This document shows positions 20,301-28,869 of a DNA stretch of 64,000 bases, one piece after another (position 1 is the stretch's first letter; every line of letters begins with the position of its first letter). The stretch is from Stenotrophomonas maltophilia R551-3. Its GTDB lineage: Bacteria; Pseudomonadota; Gammaproteobacteria; Xanthomonadales; Xanthomonadaceae. The notes beneath the pieces were generated by a model. It was not told the DNA's origin, did no database searches, and was given only the letters and a program-made list of their open reading frames with translations. Location of the stretch: NCBI RefSeq assembly GCF_000020665.1, contig NC_011071.1, positions 1 through 64,000 of the forward strand, written 5' to 3'. Position numbers and translations under genes: made by a program.

Positions 20301-20574
20301 CGTATGGGATGGAAACACTTACCTTGCATGGGGCCAGGACCAGCTGGATCAATCCCGAGCACTGGCCGGGCCGGTGTCCCCTGGAGGGATTGCATCGTTC
20401 AGCATCGACGTCGCGCCCTACCACGATGGCATCGGGATCAGGAGCTTTGCATACATTGCCCAGATGGCGACCAACGGTATGGCTTGGGGACCCCGGCCCT
20501 ACACCATGATCGCGGTAGAAAACGCGGATTGGTACTGCCCGCCAAACAGCACCACCTGCGAGGCGCCGATGTGA
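17350..20574 (+). CDS. RHS/YD-repeat protein, N-terminal half of a split system
   Basis: A 1074-residue secreted protein. It has a signal peptide (about residues 1-30), a glycine-rich linker, a cysteine-containing segment leading into the RHS N-terminal module (GNPVVLYSGNKVEPELDF, residues about 98-120) and then YD repeats (GxxxxxxYxYDxxGR type) to about residue 715. Two tandem copies of a roughly 110-residue unit with the motif WNWFVRGWACS or WNFFLEGWACS follow (about 722-830 and 835-945), then an Ig-like domain (about 955-1055). There is no DPxGL core-closing motif and no toxin tail; those are on the gene at 20769. The mature start has ETVQVTAKRP, similar to a TonB-box region. A GAGGAG site precedes tandem ATG codons. 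Confidence 0.85.
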   Translation: MMHFATRNTLKSRLLLLPLLSLPMTLATAANTLETVQVTAKRPAGGGGVGGFGFGGGSGVHLSESQMDNGGGGGAIPTETAKEQPTDDKEKDCNGRKGNPVVLYSGNKVEPELDFASQGEMGLFLQRNYNHYWSATGLFGNHWLSNFDYSLAFTDANQLAWVQRPDGRRIKYLKDPASGRWYEDKAQPIAYLSANGDGTFTLRNENNGTETYNVEGYITRLSNEQGVSWTFSYADRYLQKVTHSSGRSVSFGWANGQVSQVTDPAGNVYRYTYTPNVFGNGRGRLASSTLPGTPATTISYHYEDARFPGALTGKSFDGVRYSTFAYDAERRAISTEHNGGIERFRFSYAVRSTEPVLPPPAPTRPGGVRADEERGWCEQRTGGSRICYQPRSLPVDSLPMESALGMTAAAAPGLTRPVDIDVTVINPLGRSTTYTFKDGKMVSTKGDPSPNCPASYKEQSYDANGYPDLVHDFQDNLTNFDYSAQGYLLKRVEAVGSSAERTTLQEWDTTRNRLLKTTVVGDLEVAYSYDDRGNVASATERNLTARGVPSQTRVTRSTYTYHANGLKASIKVDGPLAQDDVTSVFNGQGDLTSVTNALGHTISYSNYNGLGLPGRIVNANGGVRELTYDGRGRVVSDRTSSGTGWATTAIGYTAAGDIASLTQPDGVTVRYGYDAGRRLTQEVRSMGDGKWAWIRHSYNNASNRTRTEVSQTDYPMDTVVKGMIDEITHDGQWNWFVRGWACSTGSAGSIQVDGYADGNVYLGSTQANLASEPGVAAACQASGSAYRYQLPISLAQRQQLGGRKFSIYGQSPQGRGQDRPLPNSGVLAIPTAKIVGDIGGVTQDGNWNFFLEGWACSIGVDSSIDVHVYAGNSAWAGGTFVASGRANLATDGNVASACQARGNAYWFKIPLDGNLRSAHGGKALYVHGISPWGGDHLTINRSGTFTVPAVVRSAEFVSFNAYPTNITNGRQSTLTIQVRNTGNVVWDGNTYLAWGQDQLDQSRALAGPVSPGGIASFSIDVAPYHDGIGIRSFAYIAQMATNGMAWGPRPYTMIAVENADWYCPPNSTTCEAPM

Positions 20575-20753
20575 TGACCACACTGACCTTACCCCTCATC
20601 CCATCGAATGCTGTTATCCAGAGGGTGAACTACAGGTACTGCGCGAGAACTGCGTCCGGTGGTGCGGCTTGGGGCGTGGAAGCAAACGTCTTTCAGTCGG
20701 TCGAGAACAACAAGGGAAGTTGCTGTCGCAGCGTCTGCGAACGCCTTCGGTAA
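20574..20753 (+). CDS. Small 59-codon gene coupled to the RHS gene
   Basis: The ATG overlaps the stop of the preceding RHS gene in TGATG, which suggests translational coupling. The 59-residue product starts MTTLTLPLIPSNAV, strongly resembling MPALTLALIGLNAV at the start of the next RHS gene, in the same reading frame 195 bases downstream. The remainder (including four cysteines in the last 38 residues) has no family that I recognise. It could be a real small protein or a decayed duplicate of the 5' end of the downstream gene. Confidence 0.5.
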   Translation: MTTLTLPLIPSNAVIQRVNYRYCARTASGGAAWGVEANVFQSVENNKGSCCRSVCERLR

Positions 20754-20768
20754 GAAAGGACCATCCAT

Positions 20769-22985
20769 ATGCCAGCACTGACGCTTGCCCTGATCGGGCT
20801 GAACGCTGTTGTCTCCGTCAACACATATGAGTACGACGAACTGGGCCGCGTGATCGTCGAGCGCGGTAATGGGGTACAGAACGTACGCTATGCCTATGAC
20901 GCGGAGGGACGCGTCACGCAGGTGACCGATTCGCAGAATCGTGTCACCCGTATGAGCTACGATCCGCGTGGACGCCTGATCAAATCAATCGACGCCGTCG
21001 GGGGCACGACCCAGATTGCCTACGACCTGGCAGATCGCCCGGTCCGTGTGAGCGATCCCCGCAATCTCGTTACCACCTACGAATTCGATGGTTTCGGCCA
21101 GATGTGGAAACAGGTGAGTCCGGATACGGGAACGACACAGCACCAGTACGATGCTGCAGGTCTGCGGACATCGACGACGCGGGCCGATGGCAGCGTTGTC
21201 TCCTTCGGCTACGACGGTCTGGGACGAATGACTTCTGCGAGCGCAGAAGGCCGAACAATGGGTTATAGCTACGATTGGTGCGGCAACGGTAAGGGTCAGA
21301 TGTGCGGCACTTCAGGGCCCGGAACCGCCACCCATTTTGCCTATACACCGAACGGTCAGCTGCAGATACGGCGCGACTTCACCGATCTGTCTGGTCAGAA
21401 GACGGACTACAGCACCACCTATGGATACGACGGCATCAATCGCCTGAGCCAGATCATCTATCCCAACGGTGACAAGGCGACCTACACATATGGCTCCCAA
21501 GGAAAACCAAGTGCGTTGACGGCGACGGTCGACGGGACTCAGCGTTCAATCATTTCCCAGGCCAACTGGAAGGTCACGGGAGCGCATGAGTGGCTGGCCT
21601 ACGGCAACGGACTTGCCCGGGGCTACAACCACGATCAGGAGGGGCGGCTGACCGCAATGTCGGTCTGGGGACCCAATGGCAGCAAGGTCAGCTATTGGGA
21701 CTATCAGTACAGCGCCGATGGCGAAATCACCGCCATTGTCGACGCTGTCGACCCGAACATGACGCAGTTGATCGGCTACGACGCGTTGAGTCGTATGACC
21801 AAGCTGACCCGCTTCGGTGTCATCAACAATCTTTCCTACGATGCCGGCGGCAATCACGACCGCTATCAGGCAGGAAATCAGCTGACCCAATACAGCATCG
21901 ACCCGGGGAGCAACCGGGTGCTGAACTACACCAACCAGGACGGCAGCCGTCAGTACCAGTACGACGCATTGGGAAATCGTATCAGCGAGACCGCAGGCAG
22001 CCGGATCAGCACCTACGAATACGACGCCTTCAATCGCATGAGCCGCAGCAACATCGGTGGCACTGCGACTGACTATGTGCTCAATGCGCAGGGGCAGCGC
22101 GTTGCGAAGGTCAACAAGAACATCAACAGCCGCTACTTCTACGCTGGCCAGAACCAGCTCATGACCGAGCTGAACAATGGCGTGTGGACCAACTATTTCT
22201 GGTTCGAAGGTGAACTGGTGGGTTTGGCTCGCAGCGGGCAGCACAATTATGTGCATACCGATCATCTTGGACGCCCGGAGTTCGTCACCAGCCCGAGCCA
22301 GCAGACCGTCTGGAAGGCGTACAACTATGCGTACGGCCGCAGCGTCCAGAAGGATGAGATCGGAGGGTTGAACATTGGCTTCCCGGGCCAGTACTACGAT
22401 GTGGAAAGCGGACTCTGGTACAACGGCTTCCGCGACTATGACGCGAGCATCGGCCGGTATGTGCAGAGTGATCCGATCGGGTTGGCAGGGGGACTGAATA
22501 CCTACGCGTACGCCGAAGGAAACCCAGTCACCGGGTTCGATCCATTGGGTCTCTGCAAGACGGATTATGTCGGAGCAATCCTGGGAGCAGCCGATATGGC
22601 GGCTGGCGTCGGTGCAATAACTGCGGGTAGTGCTGACTCCATCATTGCAGCGGTCGCAGGAAGCGAAGATGGCGGACTCGTTGGTTTGACGGTGGCGGCA
22701 ATGGGCTTGGCCACCTTCCACGATGGAGCCAACAACCTGGCGACCGCGTTTGACGGGAAAGAGAGGACACCGGCTTTGGAAAAAGTGGGCGGATCACTAT
22801 TGGGATGGCAGGGAGCCCAGATAGGTCGCTACGTGAGTAACTTCAATACAATCACCAGTCTAAGCAAAGGAATTCGAAGTGTTCTGAAAGGAACCGCTAA
22901 GCTGTCGGATGCGCACGAAATCGCCAAGGGCATCAAAGAAAATGGCGGCGGACCTGCATCTCCTTGTGACTGTGGTGGGAAATAG
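20769..22985 (+). CDS. RHS/YD-repeat protein with variable C-terminal tail (toxin candidate)
   Basis: A 738-residue protein made of YD repeats (YEYDELGRVIVERGN, YAYDAEGRVTQV and many more) up to the RHS core end: RYVQSDPIGLAGGLN at about residue 568 and DPLGL at 591-595. After DPLGL comes a tail of about 143 residues, rich in glycine, alanine and hydrophobic stretches, ending in CDCGGK. In RHS systems this position holds the variable effector released by cleavage near DPxGL; here the tail matches no toxin family I know, and its hydrophobicity suggests membrane action. AAGAAAGGA precedes the ATG. There is no signal peptide, unlike the upstream half, so secretion may need the partner. Confidence 0.85.
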   Translation: MPALTLALIGLNAVVSVNTYEYDELGRVIVERGNGVQNVRYAYDAEGRVTQVTDSQNRVTRMSYDPRGRLIKSIDAVGGTTQIAYDLADRPVRVSDPRNLVTTYEFDGFGQMWKQVSPDTGTTQHQYDAAGLRTSTTRADGSVVSFGYDGLGRMTSASAEGRTMGYSYDWCGNGKGQMCGTSGPGTATHFAYTPNGQLQIRRDFTDLSGQKTDYSTTYGYDGINRLSQIIYPNGDKATYTYGSQGKPSALTATVDGTQRSIISQANWKVTGAHEWLAYGNGLARGYNHDQEGRLTAMSVWGPNGSKVSYWDYQYSADGEITAIVDAVDPNMTQLIGYDALSRMTKLTRFGVINNLSYDAGGNHDRYQAGNQLTQYSIDPGSNRVLNYTNQDGSRQYQYDALGNRISETAGSRISTYEYDAFNRMSRSNIGGTATDYVLNAQGQRVAKVNKNINSRYFYAGQNQLMTELNNGVWTNYFWFEGELVGLARSGQHNYVHTDHLGRPEFVTSPSQQTVWKAYNYAYGRSVQKDEIGGLNIGFPGQYYDVESGLWYNGFRDYDASIGRYVQSDPIGLAGGLNTYAYAEGNPVTGFDPLGLCKTDYVGAILGAADMAAGVGAITAGSADSIIAAVAGSEDGGLVGLTVAAMGLATFHDGANNLATAFDGKERTPALEKVGGSLLGWQGAQIGRYVSNFNTITSLSKGIRSVLKGTAKLSDAHEIAKGIKENGGGPASPCDCGGK

Positions 22986-22990
22986 ATGAA

Positions 22991-23173
22991 ATGAAGATTA
23001 TCTACTGGCTTGGCATCGCGTTCCTGTGGATGCTTCCATTGAACGTCCTGTTGCTGACGGCCGGCAAGCTGATGTCGGGTGGCACGCTTGGAGAAGAAGA
23101 GCTCGTTGGCTTCGGTGTGGCAGTGTTCGGTGCAGCGGCGGGCACGATCCTCTATCGCCGTCGCCCACGGTAG
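22991..23173 (+). CDS. 60-residue two-helix membrane protein, immunity candidate
   Basis: Starts 6 bases after the RHS tail gene. The product has two hydrophobic segments (about residues 5-25 and 37-54) around a short acidic loop (GTLGEEELVG) and ends in RRRPR, so both ends are probably cytoplasmic. Size, gene order and spacing fit an immunity protein against the preceding tail, and a membrane-located immunity protein would fit a membrane-active tail. This role is inferred from context only. Confidence 0.6.
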   Translation: MKIIYWLGIAFLWMLPLNVLLLTAGKLMSGGTLGEEELVGFGVAVFGAAAGTILYRRRPR

Positions 23174-23233
23174 AGATTGCTCGACTGAAAGTGGAACGAA
23201 GTCGAGCAAGCGATATCGTCGAGCAGCTCGGCG

Positions 23234-23941
23234 TCACCCCCCAAACAACTTCTGCGCACTCTGGAACAGAATCCAGCTGGTCGCGATGAACTTGTCTCCA
23301 CCTTGCGGCCTGTTGCCACGATGGGTGTGGGTGAACGCAGTCGGCGCGATCAGCAAGCTGCCGGTACGAGGTGCGATCTTCCGCCCCTGGAACAGGAACT
23401 CGGTTTCGCCCTCTTCGAAGTCGTCGTTGAGGTACAGCGTCCACAGCACATGCCGGTGCAGGGTCTCGGCCTGCGCATCCTTCGGGTACAGCTCGCAGTG
23501 CCAGTACGGGTAGCCGCCCTCGCCCGCCGCATACCACTGCAGGTTGATCGCGCCCGGGCGCAGGCAGGTGCGGGCCAGATCGGCCAGCTGCTGCTGCGGC
23601 ATGTCGGGGAAGTCCTCGGCAGACAGGCGTCGCGGTTGGCCGTTGCTGTCCTGGATCTGCAACATCAGCGGCGCAATCAACGCCTGTGGATAACGGCGTA
23701 GATAAGTCAGCAGGCCATTGAACACCGCGATCTGCAGCTGCTGATCGACATCCTGCCAGCCGCCCAGGCCACTGATGCGCAGATCCTTGCTGTGCTTGAG
23801 TTCCGGGAACACACCACTGCCCACCGCACCGGGCTGCAGGCCACGCGTAGCGCGCAGGCGCTCAACGATGGCCGCGCAGACCTCGCTGGGGACGGCGTTG
23901 TGGATGACTTCGATGAAATCGACCGGGCCCTGCTCGTGCAT
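23234..23941 (-). CDS. 2-oxoglutarate/Fe(II)-dependent oxygenase, prolyl-hydroxylase-like
   Basis: A 235-residue protein with the double-stranded beta-helix pattern of 2OG-Fe(II) oxygenases. The segment WHCELYPKD would supply the first metal ligands in an HxE form, as I recall for phage and bacterial members of this branch. LWTLYLNDDFEEGETEFLF and the distal FTHTHRGNRPQGGDKFIATSW supply the third histidine and the basic residue that binds 2-oxoglutarate. The substrate is unknown. It is transcribed towards the RHS region and has no operon partner. Confidence 0.8.
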   Translation of the reverse strand: MHEQGPVDFIEVIHNAVPSEVCAAIVERLRATRGLQPGAVGSGVFPELKHSKDLRISGLGGWQDVDQQLQIAVFNGLLTYLRRYPQALIAPLMLQIQDSNGQPRRLSAEDFPDMPQQQLADLARTCLRPGAINLQWYAAGEGGYPYWHCELYPKDAQAETLHRHVLWTLYLNDDFEEGETEFLFQGRKIAPRTGSLLIAPTAFTHTHRGNRPQGGDKFIATSWILFQSAQKLFGG

Positions 23942-24048
23942 GCGTGCATTCCTTAGGCGGCAATGGCTTGATGGTGCCGTTTGCCGCCCTCGGTGTCACC
24001 CTACGGTCATGTCATCGTTCTGCCATGACCGTTGTCGGGAGACTTGCA

Positions 24049-25065
24049 TCAGCCCCGCGCGTCGTCGTGCGCGTGGTGGTAGCGCACGGCCTCGGCCACT
24101 TCCTCGCGCGAGCCGAGGAACACCGGCACGCGCTGGTGCAGCTGGTCGGGCTGGATGTCGAGGATGCGCTCGCGACCGGTCCAGGCAGCGCCACCGGCCT
24201 GCTCGACCAGCAGGCCCATCGGGTTGGCTTCGTACATCAGGCGCAGCTTGCCGGCCTTGGACGGATCCTTTTTGTCCCACGGGTAGATGAAGATGCCGCC
24301 GCGGGTCAGGATGCGATGCACGTCGGCGACCATGCTGGCGATCCAGCGCATGTTGAAGTTCTTGCCGCGCGCGCCTTCCTTGCCCGCCAGCAGATCGCCG
24401 ACGTACGCCTGCATCGGCGCTTCCCAGTGACGCTGGTTGGACATGTTGATGGCGAATTCCTGGGTGGCCGCCGGAATCTGCATGTTCTCGGTGGTCAGCA
24501 CGAACTCACCCTTCTCGCGATCCAGGGTGAAGGCGTGGGTACCGTGGCCGACGGTCAGCACCAGCTGCGTGCTGGGCCCGTAGATGCAGTAGCCGGCGGC
24601 GATCTGCTTGCTGCCCGGCTGCAGGAAGGCGTCATCGCCCGGCAGTTCGACATTGGTCGGGCAGCGCAGCACCGAGAAGATGGTGCCGACGGAGACGTTG
24701 ACGTCGATGTTGGAGCTGCCATCGAGGGGATCGAACAGCAGCAGGAAGTCACCACGCGGATAGATGTCCGGCACCGGCTGGCTGTGGTCCATTTCTTCCG
24801 AAGCACAAGCGGCGAGATGGCCGCCCCAGGCGTTGGCTTCGAGCAGGATCTCGTTGCTGATCACATCCAGCTTCTTCTGCGCTTCGCCCTGCACGTTGCC
24901 GGTACCGGCGTCGCCGAGCACGCCACCGAGGGCGCCCTTGCTGACGGCAATGGAGATGCTGGTGCAGGCGCGGGCGACCACGGCGATCAGCTGGCGCAGG
25001 TCGGCGTTGATGCGGCCGGCGTGCTGTTCCTGGATCAGGAAGCGGGTCAACGAAGTACGGGACAT
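24049..25065 (-). CDS. fbp: Fructose-1,6-bisphosphatase class 1
   Basis: Hydrolyses fructose 1,6-bisphosphate to fructose 6-phosphate in gluconeogenesis. The 338-residue protein carries the class 1 metal-binding and catalytic motif [20 protein letters not shown], an upstream SEEMD segment and the substrate-binding region around KNFNMRW and GGIFIYPWD. The ATG at 25065 gives [12 protein letters not shown], the expected beginning; the open frame continues 105 codons upstream through a large palindromic repeat and is not coding there. Together with the eda gene in this window it points to sugar metabolism through the Entner-Doudoroff route. Confidence 0.95.
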   Translation of the reverse strand: MSRTSLTRFLIQEQHAGRINADLRQLIAVVARACTSISIAVSKGALGGVLGDAGTGNVQGEAQKKLDVISNEILLEANAWGGHLAACASEEMDHSQPVPDIYPRGDFLLLFDPLDGSSNIDVNVSVGTIFSVLRCPTNVELPGDDAFLQPGSKQIAAGYCIYGPSTQLVLTVGHGTHAFTLDREKGEFVLTTENMQIPAATQEFAINMSNQRHWEAPMQAYVGDLLAGKEGARGKNFNMRWIASMVADVHRILTRGGIFIYPWDKKDPSKAGKLRLMYEANPMGLLVEQAGGAAWTGRERILDIQPDQLHQRVPVFLGSREEVAEAVRYHHAHDDARG

Positions 25066-25195
25066 GAGCGGGCAGGTCTCGGCAGCGGGAAAACGCCTAT
25101 TGTCGCCCGTATGGCGGGGCCGTGCGTGAGCGCGGGAAGGCGTAATCGTTTCCAGATGCGTTGCGCTCGTGGCGCCTTCCTTTTGTCGAGGCTCA

Positions 25196-25295
25196 CGGGA
25201 GGGGGAGGCGATGCAGGACACGCTGCAAGTACGTCCATGTAAGCTCGATGGCGCCATCCATGGCGCCAACGGTCCTGCATCGCCTCCCCCTCCCG
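25196..25295. repeat. Long palindromic element, copy A (conserved core, variable arms)
   Basis: Perfect 24-base inverted arms lie at 25196-25219 and 25272-25295. Between them is a core related to those at 54826-54929, 55083-55178 and 59523-59610, with TACGTCCATGTA, GCGCCATCCATGGCGC and similar blocks. The arms share no sequence with the arms of the other copies. Together with a terminator this fills the 332-base gap between fbp and tyrB. Confidence 0.8.
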
Positions 25296-25348
25296 CGCGC
25301 TTCAGGGTTCGCCGCGAGCGCGGTGGGATGGCAAGAGCAAGAGCAAAA

Positions 25349-25373
25349 ACAAAGGCGCCTTTCGGCGCCTTTG
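25349..25373 (-). terminator. Rho-independent terminator of tyrB
   Basis: On the minus strand, CAAAGGCGCC and GGCGCCTTTG pair around GAAA and are followed by a T-rich run. It lies about 25 bases after the tyrB stop codon. Confidence 0.85.
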
Positions 25374-25397
25374 TCTTCAAGCTACTGGAGCGTTGTT

Positions 25398-26600
25398 TCA
25401 GCCCTTGGCGACGGTGGCCACGGCCTTGGCGACGTATTCCAGGTTGTTCTGGTTCAGCGCGGCCACGCAGATGCGGCCGGTGCCGACGGCGTAGATGCCG
25501 AACTCGTCGCGCAGGCGCTCGACCTGCTCACGGCTCAGGCCGGAGTAGGAGAACATGCCGGCCTGTTCGTTGATGAAGCCGAACTGCGGGGCACCGGCAG
25601 CGGCCAGCTTCTCGACCAGGCCCTGGCGCAGTGCGTGGATGCGCTCGCGCATCTCGGTCAGCTCCTGCTCCCACATCGCGCGCAGTTCCGGGTTGGTCAG
25701 CACGCCTGCCACCAGCGCGGCACCATGGGTGGACGGGCTGGAGTAGATGGTGCGGATCACGCGCTTGACCTGCGACTGCACGGCCTTGGCGTCAGCAGCG
25801 GTCGGCGCCACCATCGACAGCGCACCCACGCGCTCGCCGTACAGCGAGAACGACTTGGAGTACGAGTTGGCGACGATGAAGCTGTCGATGCCGGCTTCGG
25901 CGATGATGCGCACGGCAGCGCCGTCCTGCTCGATGCCCTTGTCGAAGCCCTGGTAGGCCATGTCGATGAAGGGGAACAGTTGCTTGTCCTTCAGCAGCTG
26001 CGCGACCTGCTTCCACTGGGTGACCGTGAGGTCGGCGCCGGTGGGGTTGTGGCAGCAGGCGTGCAGCAGCACCACGGTGCCGGCTTCCAGCTTGCCGAGG
26101 TCGGCCAGCAGGCCATCGAAGTTGACGCCATGGGTGGTCGGGTCGAAGTAGGTGTAATCCACCACCTCGAAGCCGGCGGCGCTGAACACGGCGCGATGGT
26201 TTTCCCAGCTCGGGTTGCTCAGTGCAACGGTGGCGTGCGGCAGCAGCTTCTTCAGCACATCGGCGCCGACACGCAGCGCACCGCTGCCACCGACGGTCTG
26301 TGCGGTGGTGACGCGGCCGGCGGCCAGCAGCGGCGAGTCCTTGCCGAACACCAGCTCACGCGTCGCCTGCGTGTACGCCGGCAGGCCATCGATCGGCAGG
26401 TAGCCGCGCGGTTTGGCCTCGTTGGCGAGCTGCTGCTCGATCTGCTTGACGGCGCGCAGCAGCGGAATGCGGCCGCTCTCGTCGTAGTAGATGCCCACAC
26501 CCAGGTTGACCTTGGTCGGGCGGCTGTCGGCGTTGTACGCCTCGGTCAGGCCCAGGATCGGGTCGCCTGGGACCAGTTCCACGTTTGCAAAGAAGGACAC
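25398..26600 (-). CDS. tyrB: Aromatic amino acid aminotransferase (class I PLP enzyme)
   Basis: A 400-residue class I aminotransferase that moves amino groups between aromatic or acidic amino acids and 2-oxo acids. It has the family start [15 protein letters not shown], the GGSGALR cofactor loop, [15 protein letters not shown] with the conserved NPTG, and [15 protein letters not shown], in which the lysine forms the PLP aldimine. The start is taken as GTG at 26600 because the protein then begins with the standard (M)[11 protein letters not shown]; the frame extends 29 codons upstream without family character. TyrB and AspC cannot be separated with certainty from sequence reading. Confidence 0.88.
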   Translation of the reverse strand: MSFFANVELVPGDPILGLTEAYNADSRPTKVNLGVGIYYDESGRIPLLRAVKQIEQQLANEAKPRGYLPIDGLPAYTQATRELVFGKDSPLLAAGRVTTAQTVGGSGALRVGADVLKKLLPHATVALSNPSWENHRAVFSAAGFEVVDYTYFDPTTHGVNFDGLLADLGKLEAGTVVLLHACCHNPTGADLTVTQWKQVAQLLKDKQLFPFIDMAYQGFDKGIEQDGAAVRIIAEAGIDSFIVANSYSKSFSLYGERVGALSMVAPTAADAKAVQSQVKRVIRTIYSSPSTHGAALVAGVLTNPELRAMWEQELTEMRERIHALRQGLVEKLAAAGAPQFGFINEQAGMFSYSGLSREQVERLRDEFGIYAVGTGRICVAALNQNNLEYVAKAVATVAKG

Positions 26601-26771
26601 GGCGGTACTCGTTCGGTAGACGGAAAGGGGGAGGAATTGCGCCACGCGGTCTGCGGCTTTTCGGCCGGAAACAGCCCATCGTAACAAAGCCTGCCGGGGC
26701 TGGCCGCCGCCATCGTCATCCGCAGCCCCGTACCATGGCGTGCGTTGCCGCCTGATCCATCAACCTGAATC

Positions 26772-28865
26772 ATGAATCCCGCCGCACGACGCCACTGCCT
26801 GCCGTTGTCCGCCCTGCTGCTGTCGCCACTGGCGGCCATGGCCGAGCCTGCGCCCATCGCCCTGCCCGCCGTGCAGGTGCAGGCGGCGCGGGTGCCGGGC
26901 ATCGACCCGTTCGCGCTGCCGGCCAGCCAGGACACGGTCTGGATCGACGCCGGCCGGGCCGGCAACAGCGTGCAGTTGTCCGAGGCACTGGCCGGGGTGC
27001 CGGGACTGCTGGCGCGCGATCGGCAGAACTTCGCCCAGGACACGCAGCTGTCGATCCGTGGCTTTGGCGCGCGCTCGACCTTCGGTGTGCGCGGCGTGCG
27101 GGTGTTGATCGACGGGGTGCCCGCGACCATGCCCGATGGCCAGGGCCAGCTGTCGCATGCCAGCCTGCTGGGTGCCGAACGCATCGAGGTGCTGCGCGGG
27201 CCGTTCTCGGCGCTGTACGGCAATTCCTCCGGCGGCGTGCTGCAGGTGTGGAGCGCGCAGGGCCAGGCCAGCGACCCGTGGCGGTTGCGCCTCAACGCAG
27301 GTGCCGACAACACGCTCAGCATCGGCGCGCAGCTGAAGGGAGCCAGCCACGGGCTGGACTACAACATCGCCGCCAATCACTTCCGCACCGATGGCTGGCG
27401 CGAACACAGCCGCGCGCGCCGCGAATCGCTCACCGCGCGCATCGGCGGCGATCTGGGCGGTGGGCGACTGGAGCTGCTGCTCAACGCGCTGGATGCGCCG
27501 GATGCGCAGGACCCGCTGGGCCTGACCCGCGCGCAGGTGGCGGCCGACCCACGCCAGGCCACTGCGGTGGCGCACCAGTACAACACCCGCAAATCGGTGC
27601 GCCAGCAGCAGGCCGGGTTGCGTTGGACCCGCGAAACCGACGCCCAGCGCTGGCAACTGATGGGCTATGCCGGGCAGCGCGCGGTGCGCCAGTACCTGCC
27701 GATTCCGCCTGCAGCCCAGACCAACAGCCCGCTGCATGCCGGCGGGGTGATCGATCTGGAGGGCGGCTACGGCGGATTGGACGCGCGCTGGGGCTGGCAC
27801 GGCGACCTCGCCGGTCGACCGCTGGATCTGGTGGCCGGGCTCAGTGCGGACCGCCAGCGCCAGCACCGCACCGGCTACGAGAACTTCATCGGCAGCGCCC
27901 TCGGCGTGCGCGGACGCCTGCGCCGCGACCAGATCGACACGGTGCAGAACGTGGACCAGTTCGCCCAGGCCTGGTGGCAGTGGAGCCCGCGCTGGTCGCT
28001 GCTGGCCGGGCTGCGCCACAGCGCGGTGCGCTTCGAATCCGATGACCGCTACATCACCGGGCGCAATCCGGACGACAGCGGCCGCCGACGCTACCAGGCG
28101 ACCACGCCGGTGGCAGGCGTCAGCTTCGAAGCCAGCCCGCAGTGGCGGCTGCACGCGGCCGTGGGGCGTGGTTTCGAGACCCCCACCTTCAACGAACTGG
28201 GTTATCGCGCCGACGGCCAAGCGGGATTGGCACTGGATCTGGCGGCCGCGCGCAGCCGCAATCTGGAGGTAGGCAGCAAATGGCACGCACAGGACGGAAC
28301 CCAGCTTGATATCAGCCTGTTCCGCGCAGATACCGACGATGAGTTGGCCGTTGCCAGCAACATCGGCGGGCGCAGTACCTACCGCAATATCGGTCGCACC
28401 CGTCGCCAAGGCGTGGAACTACAGTATCGCCAGCCCTTGGCCGAGCAGCTGGAACTGCAGCTGGCATGGACCTGGCTGCAGGCGCAGGTGCGCTCGCCGT
28501 ACCTGACCTCGAACAACGTGGTCGCCGCGGGCAGCCGTCTGCCTGGTGTGCCGCGCCAACAGGCCTTCGCCCGGCTGCAGTGGACACCCGCTGACTGGCA
28601 GTGGGCGCTGGAGGCGTCCGCCAGCAGCGATACCGTGGTCAACGACGTGGCCACCGAGCGCGCGCCAGGCTACGCGCTGCTGCACGTGGAAGGCGGCCGC
28701 CGCTGGACCCTGCCGGGCGGCGAGCTGCGTGCCTTCGCGCGGTTGGAGAACGTGCTGGACCAGGCCTACATTGGCTCGGTGATCGTCAATGACGGCAATG
28801 GCCGCTTCTACGAGCCGGGACCGGGACGACGGGCCAGCCTCGGGCTGCAGTGGTCGTGGCGTTGA
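26772..28865 (+). CDS. TonB-dependent outer-membrane receptor
   Basis: A 697-residue outer-membrane receptor. A signal peptide ends near residue 24 (AMAEP), followed by a plug domain with LPAVQVQAARV (TonB-box region), DTQLSIRGFGARSTFGVRG, VRVLIDGVPATMPDGQGQ and IEVLRGPFSALYGNSSGGV, then a beta-barrel ending in an aromatic tail (GLQWSWR). The pattern is close to FecA- or PfrA-like siderophore receptors, but the ligand cannot be read from the sequence. It depends on the TonB system of the kind encoded at 10842-13270. The 171-base gap to tyrB holds the divergent promoters. Confidence 0.9.
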   Translation: MNPAARRHCLPLSALLLSPLAAMAEPAPIALPAVQVQAARVPGIDPFALPASQDTVWIDAGRAGNSVQLSEALAGVPGLLARDRQNFAQDTQLSIRGFGARSTFGVRGVRVLIDGVPATMPDGQGQLSHASLLGAERIEVLRGPFSALYGNSSGGVLQVWSAQGQASDPWRLRLNAGADNTLSIGAQLKGASHGLDYNIAANHFRTDGWREHSRARRESLTARIGGDLGGGRLELLLNALDAPDAQDPLGLTRAQVAADPRQATAVAHQYNTRKSVRQQQAGLRWTRETDAQRWQLMGYAGQRAVRQYLPIPPAAQTNSPLHAGGVIDLEGGYGGLDARWGWHGDLAGRPLDLVAGLSADRQRQHRTGYENFIGSALGVRGRLRRDQIDTVQNVDQFAQAWWQWSPRWSLLAGLRHSAVRFESDDRYITGRNPDDSGRRRYQATTPVAGVSFEASPQWRLHAAVGRGFETPTFNELGYRADGQAGLALDLAAARSRNLEVGSKWHAQDGTQLDISLFRADTDDELAVASNIGGRSTYRNIGRTRRQGVELQYRQPLAEQLELQLAWTWLQAQVRSPYLTSNNVVAAGSRLPGVPRQQAFARLQWTPADWQWALEASASSDTVVNDVATERAPGYALLHVEGGRRWTLPGGELRAFARLENVLDQAYIGSVIVNDGNGRFYEPGPGRRASLGLQWSWR

Positions 28866-28869
28866 AGTG

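Noticed and set aside
20304..20573. Longer version of the 59-codon gene starting inside the first RHS gene
   Set aside because: The extension overlaps the RHS coding region out of frame; the coupled ATG at 20574 is more plausible.
17350..23173. RHS region as an insertion-sequence or prophage remnant
   Set aside because: No transposase, integrase, direct repeats or tRNA attachment site is visible at either edge.
25066..25380. 105-codon N-terminal extension of fbp
   Set aside because: It runs through the long palindrome copy A and a terminator; the enzyme starts normally at 25065.
26760..28409. 549-codon frame opposite the TonB-dependent receptor
   Set aside because: Shadow; the receptor on the plus strand has signal peptide, plug and barrel end.
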